From Salvator merianae (lineage: Eukaryota > Chordata > Lepidosauria > Squamata > Teiidae): a DNA stretch of 64,000 bases. The position numbers and the translations under genes were made by a program. Under the pieces are notes generated by a model. That model did not search any database, was not told the origin of the DNA, and was given only the letters and a program-made list of their open reading frames with translations. The stretch is from positions 1,285,658-1,349,657 of the forward strand of contig QVOM02000053.1 of NCBI GenBank assembly GCA_003586115.2, read 5' to 3'. Shown here piece after piece: positions 12,840 through 24,212 of this stretch; position 1 is the first letter of the stretch, and each line of letters opens with the position of its first letter.

Positions 12840-13000
12840 AACTAATTTGCACTGATTTAAACCATTGGTCCATCTCAGTATTGCCTGCACAGGTTGGCAT
12901 CTTTTCTTCAGAAGTTCAGAGAAGGAGTGTCTCCTAGGCTTACCTGGAAGTGCTGGGGACTGGAGTAGGGGTGCTCTACCATTAGGCCCCTCTCACCCTG
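12840..13000 (-). mobile_element. tRNA-derived SINE of squamate type, degraded
   Basis: On the - strand the tRNA-like head starts near 12995 (complement of 'ctctaccattaggcccctct') and the body runs to the complement of 'aaccattggtccatctcagt'. The layout matches the common squamate tRNA SINE as I recall it. The box sequences are damaged, so this is not a functional tRNA gene. Confidence 0.6.
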
Positions 13001-13084
13001 TGCAAATTTATCAGACAGCATACTTCTGTTGTGAACTTGCCTTAGATTAGGTATGGCTAAAGACTGGCCCCTAAATGAGTTCCT

Positions 13085-13165
13085 GAACTACCATTCCTAG
13101 TATTGTTTGCCATAGGACAGATGAGCTGGGGCTCATAGGAGTTGTAGTTCAGCTGCCAATTCACT
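13085..13165. repeat. Old interspersed repeat with 'gggagttgtagt' motif
   Basis: The arms 'aactaccattcctagtattg' and 'gctcataggagttgtagttc' form a rough inverted repeat. Related wording occurs at 19195-19265, 32853-32935 and 38565-38665. It is probably a decayed DNA transposon. The family is not named. Confidence 0.4.
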
Positions 13166-13169
13166 ACCA

Positions 13170-13552
13170 AAATCAATTCAAGGTATTAACCTTAACTAAT
13201 AAGGCCCTAAATGGCTTGGGCCTCAAGTATCTAAAGAGATGCCTTCTCCCATATCGACCTGCCTGTGCCTTAAGATCTGCAGGGGAAGCCCACCTGGTTG
13301 TACCATCACCTTCAGTATTTGAGGGGGTGGGGCCCGGAATAGGGCCTTCCCAACAGTGGCCCCCAGACTCCCCCTAGACTTTGACTGAAATAAGGAAACA
13401 TCTTCCCCTCCCCACATTCAGTTATTACTTTAGTATGTTGTTATTTTTAATACACTCATGTTATATTCTGTTCCTATTGCTGTTACCCGCCCTGAGATCT
13501 TCGGGTATAGGATAGGATAAAAATGCAGTAAATAAATAAATAAATAAAATCT
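13170..13552 (+). mobile_element. L2-like LINE 3' end, ORF2 remnant plus tail
   Basis: Damaged frames give ALNGLGLKYLKRCLLPYR-like text, then the 3' UTR, then 'gttacccgccctgagatctt', 'ggataggataaaaatgcagt' and (aaat)n. It is the best-preserved 3' end of this family here and shows the tail that the other fragments share. Confidence 0.8.
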
Positions 13553-14404
13553 GGAAGGCTAGAAACTGGTGAGCCATTTATAGCCTATCACTCTCAGGTC
13601 TTTAAAATGGAGGCTGTAAGAATTTAAAAGCTTGTGCAGGCCTTAGCACAGTCCTCTGTTCTGGTTACATCTGTATCCTCCTGTTCTCTTGGTTTTGTGC
13701 TCCACTTTTTTCTGCGGTGCTTATGGGTCAAGGTGCAAACTGAGACTTCTAAACAAGCTGTGTTGTCACCCCACGTGGTGCTAATTCTGACATTCTTAAA
13801 GCAATAACAGTAATAATGCTTTCCAGCGGATGTTTGAAGTGCAATTTGGTTTCCGAGACGTGCATCCTTCTGAAACGGCGTTGTGTCAGTTTATCCATCC
13901 CCTCCGCTACAGCTGGGAAGAACACTTGTGGGATGACATATCTGGATTGGAATCGTGGTTCCTTGTTATCTGCCTTTATATGTCGAATGCAGAAGTGCTA
14001 GTTAAGGGCTTCTTATCTGCAAGAGTGGATGACAAGTGATTCTCAGCCAGAAATTGTGCTTCATTGCTTGGTATCACAAATATTGACAATTTGTCAGAGT
14101 CCCTTCAGCAAGTGCAATGCTTAGTTGGTTTCTGGGCTTAAACAGTTTGGCGGGGGGCACGACAGAAAAGTGGGATTTCTTTATGCTGTGAAAGCCGTAA
14201 ACCTTTGCCTTTCTGGTTTATCAGAAATTCCTCTGCCTCCTCATCTGTGGATAAAAGCACACAAGTGTGTGTAGAAGCCCCAGGAGCCAACATTTGTACA
14301 TCCCAGAAATAGGAAGTTGGCTTCTTTTTCCGAGACAATGCCTTTGCTTCAAACTAGGTTGCTGTTAGATCCCCCAAATTTGTATTCTTCAGAAAGGCTT
14401 TTGA

Positions 14405-14490
14405 GGTTTATTTATTTCTATTACGATTCTTGTTAACCACCCTGAGTCGTTATGAAGTGGGTGGAATACAATTGCACAAGCAACTAAATT
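14405..14490 (+). mobile_element. LINE 3' tail remnant
   Basis: 'ttgttaaccaccctgagtcg' followed by 'gaagtgggtggaatacaa' resembles the L2-like tail. The A-rich end is missing or decayed. Confidence 0.45.
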
Positions 14491-15688
14491 CGTATAGCTA
14501 CTCAGTAACTAAGGCTCCCTGGGGGCCCTACAAAGAAAAGAATAGGAGCATAAATTAAGATGAAATGCAATATTTACAAACCTCCTCATCAGTCCATATT
14601 TGCTTAGCAAAAAGGTCTTCAGCTGGCACCTAAAAGTGTGCATTTCTGGGCAGGTTGTTCCAGAGCCCGTGTGCTATCACAGCAGTAGCTCCTTGCATTG
14701 TTTTTGGATGCCAATAGTGTAACAATGAGTATATTAATAGAAGAGCCCTTTTCTAAAAGCTGTGCATCCCTGGAGGTCTGCGTTGGAAAAGCATCATGGA
14801 AATACTATAATAGGAAATACTATAAAACGTCTGATGAACGTTAACTGTTCATTATATTTGTTGGGCCTCATGTATGGTGGGAGCACAGTGTTTACTGCTT
14901 CCGGATAATTTCTAGGTTTTTTTTGGGGGCGGGGGTTGTGTGCGCATTCATGCAGTATTCAATGCACCACCTAACATAAAAGACTCCAAAATGCCCAATA
15001 CCATCCTGTGTTTTTTGTGATGTCCACACATGCTTGTGAGCATTCCTGCTCCCCTGAATTTAAGAAGAAAACAAAGAATAAGCTTCTTCAGCTAAGACCT
15101 GCAAGATCCCAGCTGTGAAGGTTGACTAGTGATGTTGGACCAGTCATTGCCCCTCAGACTCATCTCCCTGTAAGATGGCTGAGGGAATGCAGTGGGCAGC
15201 AGAAGAAACCCTACAAGGCTATTCTGGGCAACTTGGAGAAAAGGAATAGATAGAGCTGTCTATCCAGCAAGTCCAGCAGTTAGTTTGGCCTGTTGAAGGG
15301 GTGTGCAGAGGCAATTTGGCTCCAGACTAGTTCATTTAGCATTTGATGCACATCCACTTTTAGCACCATCTAGTGCTTGCAAGAAAAGCTTGCTGGTGCT
15401 TTGTTTTTTTCCAGCTCTGCATCACTTTCAGCAGCAGCAGCTGATCTGTGTTGGTTTGGGAGGTGGCAGGATTTCCTCTGCATACCCCTTGTTTGTTGGA
15501 GACATTAAGCATGTTTAATGGAGAGGGCCATGTGATTATGATGGTGAATGTTATGCAGTTGGAAGAAATGTGTGAACACCAAGGCAGCCTTGGACAGCCA
15601 GGGATACATATATCTGCATTGTTGTGAGTTTTCCTTGGACCACACTTTCATGGATGAAAATGATCTCAATTACTTTTCTGTTTTGTAG

Positions 15689-15736
15689 CTCTCCAGTGTT
15701 TTGGCTTCAAAGAATCCTTCTCTGCTTCTTACTCTA
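15689..15736 (+). CDS. PEPD: PEPD exon (probably exon 5)
   Basis: This short 48-nt exon is exactly 16 codons, phase 0 at both ends. It has a strong acceptor (tacttttctgttttgtag) and a gtaagt donor. It reads LSSVLASKNPSLLLTL, against IASVLTSQKPSVLLTL in human prolidase. Because it is symmetrical in phase, skipping it would remove 16 residues without shifting the frame; I see no evidence that this happens. It belongs to the N-terminal domain. Confidence 0.95.
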
Positions 15737-16978
15737 GTAAGTGCTTTATTTTGTTCTTAACAACTTTGTACTTTCATCCAGCAGGTTTCTGTGGAGTATT
15801 TTGCTAAATATTATAGTCTGGCTTTAGATAATAATAATGTTAACAACGAAAGGAATGCTTCTCCATCACCGCTGTCCAAGTGCTGCATTTGTATTATTGT
15901 TGTTCAAGAGCACAGCACTTCCTAGATGATGTCCAAGGACAGGGGTAAAAATGAGACACACGCTCTCCTCGGATTTGTGGTCTTAGGGGTAGTACAGCAG
16001 GGTAAGGGAGATGGAGTGAGTGACGAAAAGGGGAACTTTGGCATCAACACGACAACCAGGTAGGATGGCCACTGAAAACGCAGGGGAGAAGGATTCAGAG
16101 GTTGGTGATGCCTAGTGGAGGCTGCCATGGGGTCTCATCTCTTAACAGGCATCTAATGTGGTACAAGTTGTTGGGGGATGGATTGGAAATGGGCATGTAA
16201 TGGGGCTGGGACCTTTGGACTGGCCACTGCTGGTCAGCCTAGCCAACTAACTGGCTTGTTCAAAAGATAAAATGGAGGTGAGGAGAAGAATATTCTATTG
16301 CTTTGTGCACTGAGCAAGAGAGGCAGGAATAAGCATATGAAAATACATCGACAGAATCTCTTCAGCCAGAGATATGTGTAAATGCTTGCTAATAGTTACC
16401 TTGGGCTATCAAAAAGGGTTGTGAATCAGCCAAAAAAAAAAAAAAAAAATCTGATCCCACTTGGCTCAGGTCAGTTTGTCTGGCTTGGCTTGGCTTGATT
16501 TGGTTTGGAACAATCTTTTCTCCCTTCCCATCTCTGTATGCACAGAAAAGGAGAAGAGACTTCTCTTGCATTTCAGCTGATTGCATGCCACTTAGCTGTA
16601 GAGCCAGGAAAGATCTCTCCCCTTCTCTGGGCATGCAGATCAGCCAAGCTGGGCTCAGACTGGTCAAACCTGACTGGACACCGAGTCCGTTTCACTTCCT
16701 CCTGAGCAAAACGCGTTTCAGGCCAAGGCGAACTGCTAGTAACAATTCAGGCACATCCCTGCTGTTCAATATCTGCCCTCTGAGTATTTTTTACTTATTC
16801 ATTTGAGAATAATTCCTGTGATTCAAGCTGAGGAAAATAGACTTATTCAGATTAGGCCAGTTTGACTGATTGCTGAGGGGAGGCTGTTGCAGAGGGTGGG
16901 TAGCTGCACAGCTTTGAAACTGAACCAAGTGTTCTATGATTTAATGCCATAACTCCTCCTCTTCCTTTTCCCTTTTAG
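15737..16978 (+). other. PEPD: PEPD intron, 1.2 kb
   Basis: The shortest intron in the window, GT-AG. An 18-base poly(A) run lies at 16432-16449. No recognisable transposon; otherwise plain sequence. Confidence 0.9.
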
Positions 16979-17040
16979 CGTGGAGTTAATACTGATAGTG
17001 GAAAAGTGACCAGGGAAGCTTCGTTCGAAGGAATCAGTCA
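16979..17040 (+). CDS. PEPD: PEPD exon (probably exon 6)
   Basis: The 62-nt exon follows a pyrimidine tract (cctcctcttccttttccctt) ending in ttag and precedes the donor gtaagt. It reads [20 protein letters not shown] and then the first two bases (CA) of a codon that becomes Gln with the next exon's G. The human counterpart is [20 protein letters not shown] followed by Lys. This is one of the best conserved stretches of the N-terminal domain, and it is diagnostic for prolidase among M24 peptidases. Confidence 0.97.
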
Positions 17041-17202
17041 GTAAGTTACCTAATTACTGGAACACCTTGAATCAGTAGAGGTGCCTGTGTGTTAGCTAAA
17101 GGTTGAGAAGAGCTTGTGCTGAACGCAACTCCTGGTGGTTATATGGATACATCCGCGCAGTTTTACTGGCAACAATAGGGAAGTAGTTGAATTCTTCAGG
17201 GT

Positions 17203-17270
17203 AGATACCGAATTGAACCTGCTACCTTCTATGTGAGCAAAGCAGATGCTTCACCACTAAGCTCAGGGAT
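17203..17270 (-). mobile_element. tRNA-like head of a SINE, fragment
   Basis: The + strand text 'gaacctgctaccttctatgt' then 'gcaaagcagatgcttcacca' is the complement of a tRNA-like head with B-box and A-box positions, as in the squamate SINE at 12840-13000. Mismatches in the boxes and the lack of a clean tRNA fold argue against a tRNA gene. Confidence 0.6.
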
Positions 17271-17452
17271 TTTCAAGAGAAGCATGACTCCCACTGACTG
17301 TATGCATAGGTTGCTCTATGGAGTTCTCTTAAGAAATTTGCCATTGCTTTTTTCTGGGTTAGGGTTGTGACAAATCCCTTGTTTTTGTGTGCATGTATGC
17401 AGTATACAAAACAACTGGGCAGAGAGAGTCAGATTTGGTTGCCCATGTTAAC

Positions 17453-17800
17453 TAGAGATGTGCAAAATTCGATTTGCATTCATGAATTCGTTCGAATATT
17501 TCGCATTTGAGGATAATCAAATCGAAAATTCGGTTTTTCACATTTTCAGAGTTCAGTTAAAACAAATTAGTCTCTCCTCTTATGAAAGTGAGATATTTGA
17601 TCTAATATTCACATTTTTGCTGTGTTTTAACCCATGAAAAGAGTATTTTCAACAGGGAAAATATCACAAAAATCGCAGAATTGAATGTAAAACCTTACTT
17701 TTTTGACACTGTGTTTTACTGAGGAAGTGAAAATGTGGGTTTTCGCTTCGACATCAAATGGAAAATGCAAATTTCATTCATGTATGTCCCTATTGTTTAC
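17453..17800. repeat. Dispersed repeat beginning TAGAGATGTGCAAAATTCG
   Basis: It is AT-rich, with repeated 'ttcgaat', 'aaattcg' and 'cattcatg' words. Its left end is the reverse complement of the right end of repeats ending at 36820 and 54814 (...gaattttgcacatctct). This suggests an element with terminal inverted repeats. No coding capacity is seen. The right boundary is approximate. Confidence 0.55.
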
Positions 17801-18717
17801 CCAATGTTGGGTAGTATAGAACTTTTCAAAGTGAAATAATACTTGAGGAGGGAAACATTGAACTTAGCAATATAATTCTTTAATAAAATATTCTGAAGCT
17901 GGTGCTTGCACAGAAGAGAAGAAATATTGTTTTTGTTTAAAAAATAAAATATTGATAGGAAACGGTAAATGATCTACTTCTGTCTGATTCTAAGAAGCAT
18001 AAGTTAAGTGTGTAAGGAAAAAAGGGAAGGAAAATAGAGAATGTCAGTTTTGACAGCTGCAAGTCGCGTTTTATAGAAGACAAATTTTTTAGATGTGAGA
18101 AAGAGATAGACACTATCTTTATATCTGTTGCACCTAGTGATCAATAGATTCTTCGTACATAGAAAGCCGTTGCATAAAAAAATTGAGTTTCCAGCAGACC
18201 ATCCTGCCACTGATGTTTGATCTTAGGGCACTCAGACTGGTATAGTATTGTCCATATCTTGTAACAGGCTAAATTAGAATGCATGAGGCGTAGCAAGCAG
18301 GATGCAGTGAAGAGAGTCTTATTTTAAACTAGGCCTGGGCCAAAAGTGTCGTGGTTAAGAAGCTGTGAGATACGAGGGAGGCAGCAATGAATGTGAATGT
18401 TTAAGAGGTGTGCATGGAGACTGGGTTGAAACTTCCCCCGGACTTCAGCAGTTTAGGCCGTGCAGATGCACAAGCAGGGTTTCTGTGTGCGTTCTGTAGC
18501 ACCAGGTCTCTGGTGTCATCCACTAGTGGCCAGGTGTATGTCCAGGTGCGAAAGCTGTGAATCAGCGGGGGGCCACGGGCATTCAGGGGGGCCACAATTT
18601 CTCAGTTGTGTAGGCTGTTGGAAACTATGTAAATAGAGGTGTGACTGCAGTGGGACTTCCGTGGTTCCTTTGGCCACTTGTAGTAGAGTTGACACTGACA
18701 AGCTATTGCTTTTCATT

Positions 18718-18830
18718 ATTTATTTACCACTTCTCATTACTAAAGATCTTGAAGCAGTTTAACATAAAATCAGATAAAACAATCAGCTGCATAAACACAT
18801 AATTAAAAACAGCGGGTGGTGGAGCAGAAA
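18718..18830 (-). mobile_element. LINE-type 3' tail remnant, reverse
   Basis: 'ttatttatttaccacttctc' then 'gaagcagtttaacataaaat' and further A-rich sequence resembles a reversed L2-like tail. Weak evidence. Confidence 0.35.
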
Positions 18831-19551
18831 TGGTTCGCACCAGAAGAGCTTGGGCTCTTCCCTTGCATTTAATTAGGCCACAAGCAAGAAGACTGACGGT
18901 TGCCCCGGCTTCTGGGAATAAGAAATCTTCGCTGTCAACTGTATTTAAAAGAAAGGGCACAAGCGTAGTATTTAGAAAGCCTTGCTGCTCCTCAGTCTTC
19001 TCTGATTCTTCTTTTGTGACTTCAGAATCTATTTCAGGAATGGGAAGGCCAATTCCGTCCTTTTTGCTGAAGTTAGCACACAAATATCATTCCCTGTGCG
19101 TCCTTAATTCCTTTTATTACCCTCTGAGATAAGCCACTCAGTAAATTCTTCGGACATTTTTTGGTATCAATAGGGATGGCTGTGAACCGTCAGCAGCATA
19201 CTCATCTGCAGCTCTCCAGATGCTCCTGAACACATCTGGAGGATCTCTGTGGAGCAGCCCTGATCTAGGGCTTCCCTAGATTTCCAGTCGGGGTTCACTG
19301 TTTCAGGGGAGTTCCCTGAAATTCTTAATTCTGCTTCTGGAAGTAGCTGAGGCTTCGGACAGTCGGTGTGTACCAATATCTTTAAAATAGAATCTTTTCT
19401 CTTAAGTGGGCTAAGCCTAAAGGGGAAAGGGGTGAAAAGTCCTCACACCAAGCTGATTTTTGCTGAAGATTTTCACAGTATTTCTTAATTTGTTATTATA
19501 TTGCTCCAAAGACAAACAGTCCAAACTTATGACTGAATCCCTACAAATAAA

Positions 19552-19803
19552 GATTGGACAGATTCATGGAGTCAGGTGTATCAATGGCTACTAGAACGGA
19601 TGCCCAGGTATCGCCTCCAGGATGGAGAGACAGGCAGGATGAGTCTAAAGGCCATTTGCAGGGAGTCAAGAGCAGGTGAAGGTTCTGCCTTTGTCTTCTG
19701 CTTGAGATGGCCAGAAGCAACTGGAGGGCCACTGGGTGAGATGGGATGCTGGACTAGATGGGCTGTGGCCTGATCCAGCAGGGCTCCTCCTATGTTCTTA
19801 ATA
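19552..19803 (+). mobile_element. CR1 LINE 3' untranslated end
   Basis: It runs from 'gattggacagattcatggag' through 'atcaatggctactagaacgg' and 'gctggactagatgggctgtg' to 'cagggctcctcctatgttct'. It is 5' truncated and little decayed. Confidence 0.87.
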
Positions 19804-20190
19804 GTGTGCACTCTGTCAAACACCAGCAGAAGGCACACAAAGCATTTCAACATTATCTTCTTACTGTTGAAATAATTAATAAAGAAAAGAAGCATTTCTG
19901 TCCGTGTCTTTGCAAGCCCTCCACAAATAACTGATGAGGCCCTTTTTGTCTTATTCTTTCCCAGTCTTTGCCTTCTGTCTTTGCCGCGTGCCAGAACTCC
20001 TCACCACAGCCGCCTTTTGTTCTCTGCTTCTTCAGCTGCACAGTACTCTGTCATCTGTCAAAACCTCTCTCTTCTTGCCCTTCGCTCTTGCAGCCTCTTC
20101 AACACTCCTGGTCCTCCTTGACCTTTTGTTGTTAACCCCAGCACAGTAAGTAGCAGAGTATCCACGCACCCTCCAGTGCGTCAGGCCAGA

Positions 20191-20475
20191 GGGGCAGGAG
20201 AGTTAAGACTGAGAAGGGGAAGGTTTTTTTCAGCCAGCGGGTCATTGGGTCATTGGTCAGTGGAATTTGCTGCCAGGAGAGGTGATGGGAGCAACCCGCC
20301 TGGTTAGCTTTAAGAACAGATTGGACAGATTCACGGAGGTCAGGTATATCAATGGCTACTAGAATGGATTTCTAGGTATCACCTCCAGGGTGGAGCAGCA
20401 GGCAGGATGCCTCCAAAGGCCAGTTGCAGGGAGTCCAGAGCCGGTGAAGGTTTTGTCTTCATCTTCTGCTTGAGA
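20191..20475 (+). mobile_element. CR1 LINE 3' UTR fragment, 3' end lost
   Basis: It starts at 'gggcaggagagttaagactg' and stops at 'catcttctgcttgagaatgc', so the terminal ~100 bp present at 19552-19803 is missing. At that point it joins an unrelated old repeat ('gaacatctggaggaacgcag'). Confidence 0.8.
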
Positions 20476-21489
20476 ATGCTGGGCGTTGTTGTTCGGGAAC
20501 ATCTGGAGGAACGCAGTTTGAGAACGGCTGCTTTGTAAGACGCAGGCATCAGAAATTCAGGACAGTGATCCCAGCAGAGGCCCAAGCAAGTGCACGTCTG
20601 GTCTCCCCGCTCCCTGTGTGTTTTGAGTGCTCTCCTGCAAGCCGAGCTTTCATCCTGAACACAACAAACGTCTTCCCTTGAATAAGAGAGGGAGCCGACT
20701 GCGAGGTCATTGCCGCTTCAGTTTTTCTGGCTCCCAGCTGGGCTGCCCTCTTGAACTAGTCGATGTTCAATTCCTTGTATTGATCTTCATACCAGAATTA
20801 TGTCCCGCTATTCTGCGCTTGGCGCGCTGGCCTGCATCCGTCGTCACTCATTAAGATCGTGGTGGGGGGCTCTGAGTCAGAACCGAGCGCAGCCTTTTGT
20901 TCGCTGAACTTCACAGGCTGGATGTAGCGTTTTGCTCATCAACGGGTTTCAAACCAAGTTGCCTTTATGCTTAACTAGCTTCTGCATCCTTATTTTGCTT
21001 TTTCTGCTGAAGCGTGCCTTTCGGTGGGGATAATAGACTTAAAGCCTCCCTCTTGCACAGAAGTGCTTCGTTTCATGTTGAAAGCAGGCCGGTCTCATTA
21101 GCCATACGGATTTCTGTGGAGGGCAGGGATTGTATGGTGCCTGACTTCATTTTCTCACGTCGAGATGAGCCGCCAGCTACAATGGGACTCTGTAAAGCCG
21201 AGAACTCAAGAGCCGTGTAGGAGAAATCCAGCCTTAGATTGAAATATTAATTTAGGACTTCCCAGGGCTGGAGTCTAAGCTTCCAGGGGTGTCTTAGGAG
21301 CCTTATTCTCTCCAGGCCCCATCTGGGAAGAACCGTGGCCCCTCTGCATTGACCTGTCCGTGGTCCGAACCAGTGGTCTGGAGCAGCAGAGGCAGGCACT
21401 AAAAGCAGTAGCAGTGCCTGAAATTCGGGAGGGAAAGCTGTACCTTTAGCCAAAGGCAAGGGTGAAATAGGTGCGTCTTCACTGCTCTC

Positions 21490-21680
21490 CTAAAGATGTC
21501 AAGTGAAGATGCCTGACGCACCTCGGGGGAGAGTGCTCCACAGTCTGGGGGCCACCACCGAGAAGCCCCTATCCTGGGTGCCCACCCCTTCAGCTCTCTT
21601 CCCCTTCAGGATCTCATCTGCAGATCTTCAGGCACAAGCAGGTCAATATGGCTCTTAGTTTCTCCTGGGGGCGTCTCCAT
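21490..21680. repeat. Interspersed repeat with 'gctccacagtctgggggcc' motif
   Basis: The block 'gagagtgctccacagtctgg' and 'ggccaccaccgagaagcccc' is a phrase I associate with squamate interspersed repeats. A weaker relative lies at 23060-23110 ('cattccacaacctggggcca'). Class not determined. Confidence 0.5.
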
Positions 21681-22027
21681 TGGGGGGACAGGTGCATGAG
21701 GTCCTTTTGTTGAATCTTTCATTATAAGGAGTCTGCTGGAAGCTTACATTTTCTGCTTTCATCCATTCACTGCTAATCTTCTTATTGTGTCCTAACTATA
21801 TAACTAAAAGCACACGTGCAAATAATCACAAAGCTGAGATTTCATTTCAAAACGTGTATCACCTGCGGAGGCTGGACACAAATCCACCGTCTGGTATATA
21901 ACACTGTGTTGAGATCCCTGCAGCTGTGACATGAGCTGGCAAACGGCACAAATTACTGTTTGCTAGGACTGGATTTATTTATGGAGTGCCTAATTTTTGT
22001 TTTCTGTTTCTCATTTTTTTAAAATAG

Positions 22028-22072
22028 GTTTACTGTAAACAACACCATTCTTCATCCAGAGATCGCCGAGTG
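22028..22072 (+). CDS. PEPD: PEPD exon (probably exon 7)
   Basis: The 45-nt exon lies between the acceptor ...ttttttaaaatag and the donor gtatgt. It reads (Q)FTVNNTILHPEIAE, then TG, the first two bases of a Cys codon completed by the next exon. Human prolidase reads FEVNNTILHPEIVEC. It covers the segment linking the N-terminal domain to the catalytic domain. The donor (gtatgt) is slightly weaker than the gtaagt sites elsewhere in this gene. Confidence 0.95.
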
Positions 22073-24082
22073 GTATGTTATCTCTTTATCCTTATTTTTA
22101 TCGACTGATTTGCATTTATAGCATGCAGATTACCAAGGGTGAATCATACCATGTCGAAGGCGAAAATACCTTTTTCAAAATCATGCCATATAATGACTAT
22201 AGGCGTAGGGGATGAAAGAAAAATCCAGTTGACCAAAGTCTTGGGTAAAACAGTACACCTTACTTGGTTGTTGAAGGTCTCCTGAAACCCTCAGGAGGGA
22301 TGCTCTTCTGTAGCCTGGGGCCCATCACTGACAAGTCTCTGCTCTTCTAGACAACATTTCCAGCCACTAAAGGCCCTATCTCTCTTACCGTTCGTAACAG
22401 GTCTCTGAGGGAAGAAGCACTCTCTGGGCCTTTTTGCACTTATTGGTAGACTGGTATAGCACAGTGTCTGGTCCTCTTCAGGTGCCTTTTTTCCTGCACG
22501 CTGGGCCCAATACTTCTACCGGTTCAATTCTGTACCGATTTTTTTTCCTAGAAAGCAAAAGCATTTTAGCAGATGCCCTATCTGAGTTACCTCAGCATGG
22601 CAGTGAAGAGGTGGAGGTAATTGATACTGTGCTCACCCCTAAGCGGCCAGGGCCGAAAACATGCCCCCTCCCCTCTCTAGCGAGGAGCACTCAGTACGAC
22701 AAGACATAAATGCTGCTTCAGATGCAGAGAAATGATATGCCGCCCACAAAGACTCTCTAACATGAAAGGGAGAAGGTTTTCTTTTTCTACATTTTATGTG
22801 CATTTTTGTATTTTCTGTTTACTAATGTACTATTTTGTATTGCCTACATTGTGCTGTATTTTGGGGTTTGTTTTTTGTCTTCTTGTTTTTCTGTAAACCA
22901 TCTTAAGCAGTTTTGTTTGGAAAGGCAGCATACAAACCAGCTGATAAGACAAGAGAACATAAATACCAGTGCCGGGAAGGGGAGGGGAGGGAAGGGAAGG
23001 GAAGGGTGGGATAAAGAGATACTTCTGAAGGTATACAGGGATGGAGCTTGATGCACCCAAGAGGGGAGGTCATTCCACAACCTGGGGCCACCATGGAGAA
23101 GATCCGCTCATATGTTCTTGACTGCTGAAGTGGGTGGTGCGCTCAGAGTGTAAGTGAATTGAGGTCTATTGATAACTGCCTTCTGGGTCAGAGCTGTTGT
23201 TTTGTATGGCCTAGGATGGTACATTTTGTCTTGCAAAAGACGGCCATGTTCTGTTAAGGAGGAAATCTTATTATCCCTCCATGGAAGTGGTGGGAATGAA
23301 ACCTTCCATAGCTTGCAATAGGAATTCAGCTATTGTTTAATATCACAAGGGTGGAGGAGGAAGATGTAATGTTATGGAAATAATTCTTGTTAGGGTTAGC
23401 AGTTGCATAGGTTCTGATGCAAATACATCAATTATAATTAACATTATTGCAGTGACTACCCAGAGAAGTATTAATTGAATGTCTGGCAGAGTAGGTAATG
23501 TTATATAAATGTCAAACTATTATTGCCTGCTTTGGGGATTCATTTTAAAAGCATTAATACTAATGCATTCTGTGGGCAATTTATGGATGTTCCCTTTAAT
23601 TACACTTGAATGTCAGTGGAGTCTGACATTAACAGAAGTGTACCTGGAAGAATTCAAGTTCTAAAGTGTTGCACAAGGGTGATATTTCTTAATTTTTGAG
23701 TCCTCCTCAATAAGGTGGATATTACAGCTATTTTCCACAATTGGGAGATAAAAGCCGGCTTGTTAAAAATGGCAGTGCTGTGAACCAATTTTCTGGGAGC
23801 TGAAGCAGCAACTGGGTAATGAAATAGGCTCTCTGCCTGGAGAATAAATTCTTAGCCTTCCCTGTGTACATAAAGTTCAGTTATACCTGCTCCTTCAGTC
23901 CAGGAAGATCCTGGTCATTTGTGTTTAATAAATAACATTTGCAATGAAATTTACGGTTTGACAGAGAAGCAGTGGCGACGCAATGCTTCCCTAGGCTTTG
24001 GACATTTGAGCTGATATGTTAATTTTTAAGCCTTTTGTTTACATCTTCCCAGAGAAGTCATTCCCTTGCTACAGGACATGCT

Positions 24083-24212
24083 CAGCGGTGGCCCGTTGCT
24101 TTAAAGGTGGGTGTTCAGAACCCACAGGAAGGGGGCGATCACTGTTTGTGAGGCCTCTGGGCCTCCGTACTGTCGCAGCTGCAAGAGCCCTTAAAGCAAC
24201 AGGTTGCTGCTG
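24083..24212. mobile_element. hAT-type foldback MITE, 130 bp (family B)
   Basis: The left end is CAGCGGTGGCCCGTTGCTTT and the right end, reverse-complemented, is CAGCAGCAACCTGTTGCTTT. The element is flanked by GACATGCT (24075-24082) and GACAAGCT (24213-24220), an 8-bp direct repeat with one mismatch, as expected for a hAT transposon. It resembles the 184-bp copy at 53190-53373 but lacks part of one arm. No transposase is encoded, so it is non-autonomous. Confidence 0.78.

Larger units (their letters stand above)
12265..15688 (+). other. PEPD: PEPD intron, 3.4 kb
   Basis: GT-AG intron. It holds a tRNA-derived SINE remnant (12840-13000, reverse), an old 'gggagttgtagt'-type repeat (about 13085-13165), an L2-like 3' end (13170-13552) and a LINE tail (14405-14490). 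The rest, including 13600-14400 and 14700-15680, shows nothing recognisable. Confidence 0.9.
17041..22027 (+). other. PEPD: PEPD intron, 5.0 kb
   Basis: GT-AG intron. Contents: a tRNA-like SINE head (17203-17270, reverse), a dispersed repeat starting TAGAGATGTGCAAA (17453-17800), a LINE-type tail (18718-18830), CR1 3' ends (19552-19803, 20191-20475), a 'gctccacagtctgggggcc' repeat (21490-21680), and a repeat-poor stretch at 20600-21230. Confidence 0.9.

Noticed and set aside
17203..17270. Possible tRNA gene
   Set aside because: The tRNA-like stretch is the degraded head of a SINE, with mismatched box positions and no intact cloverleaf.
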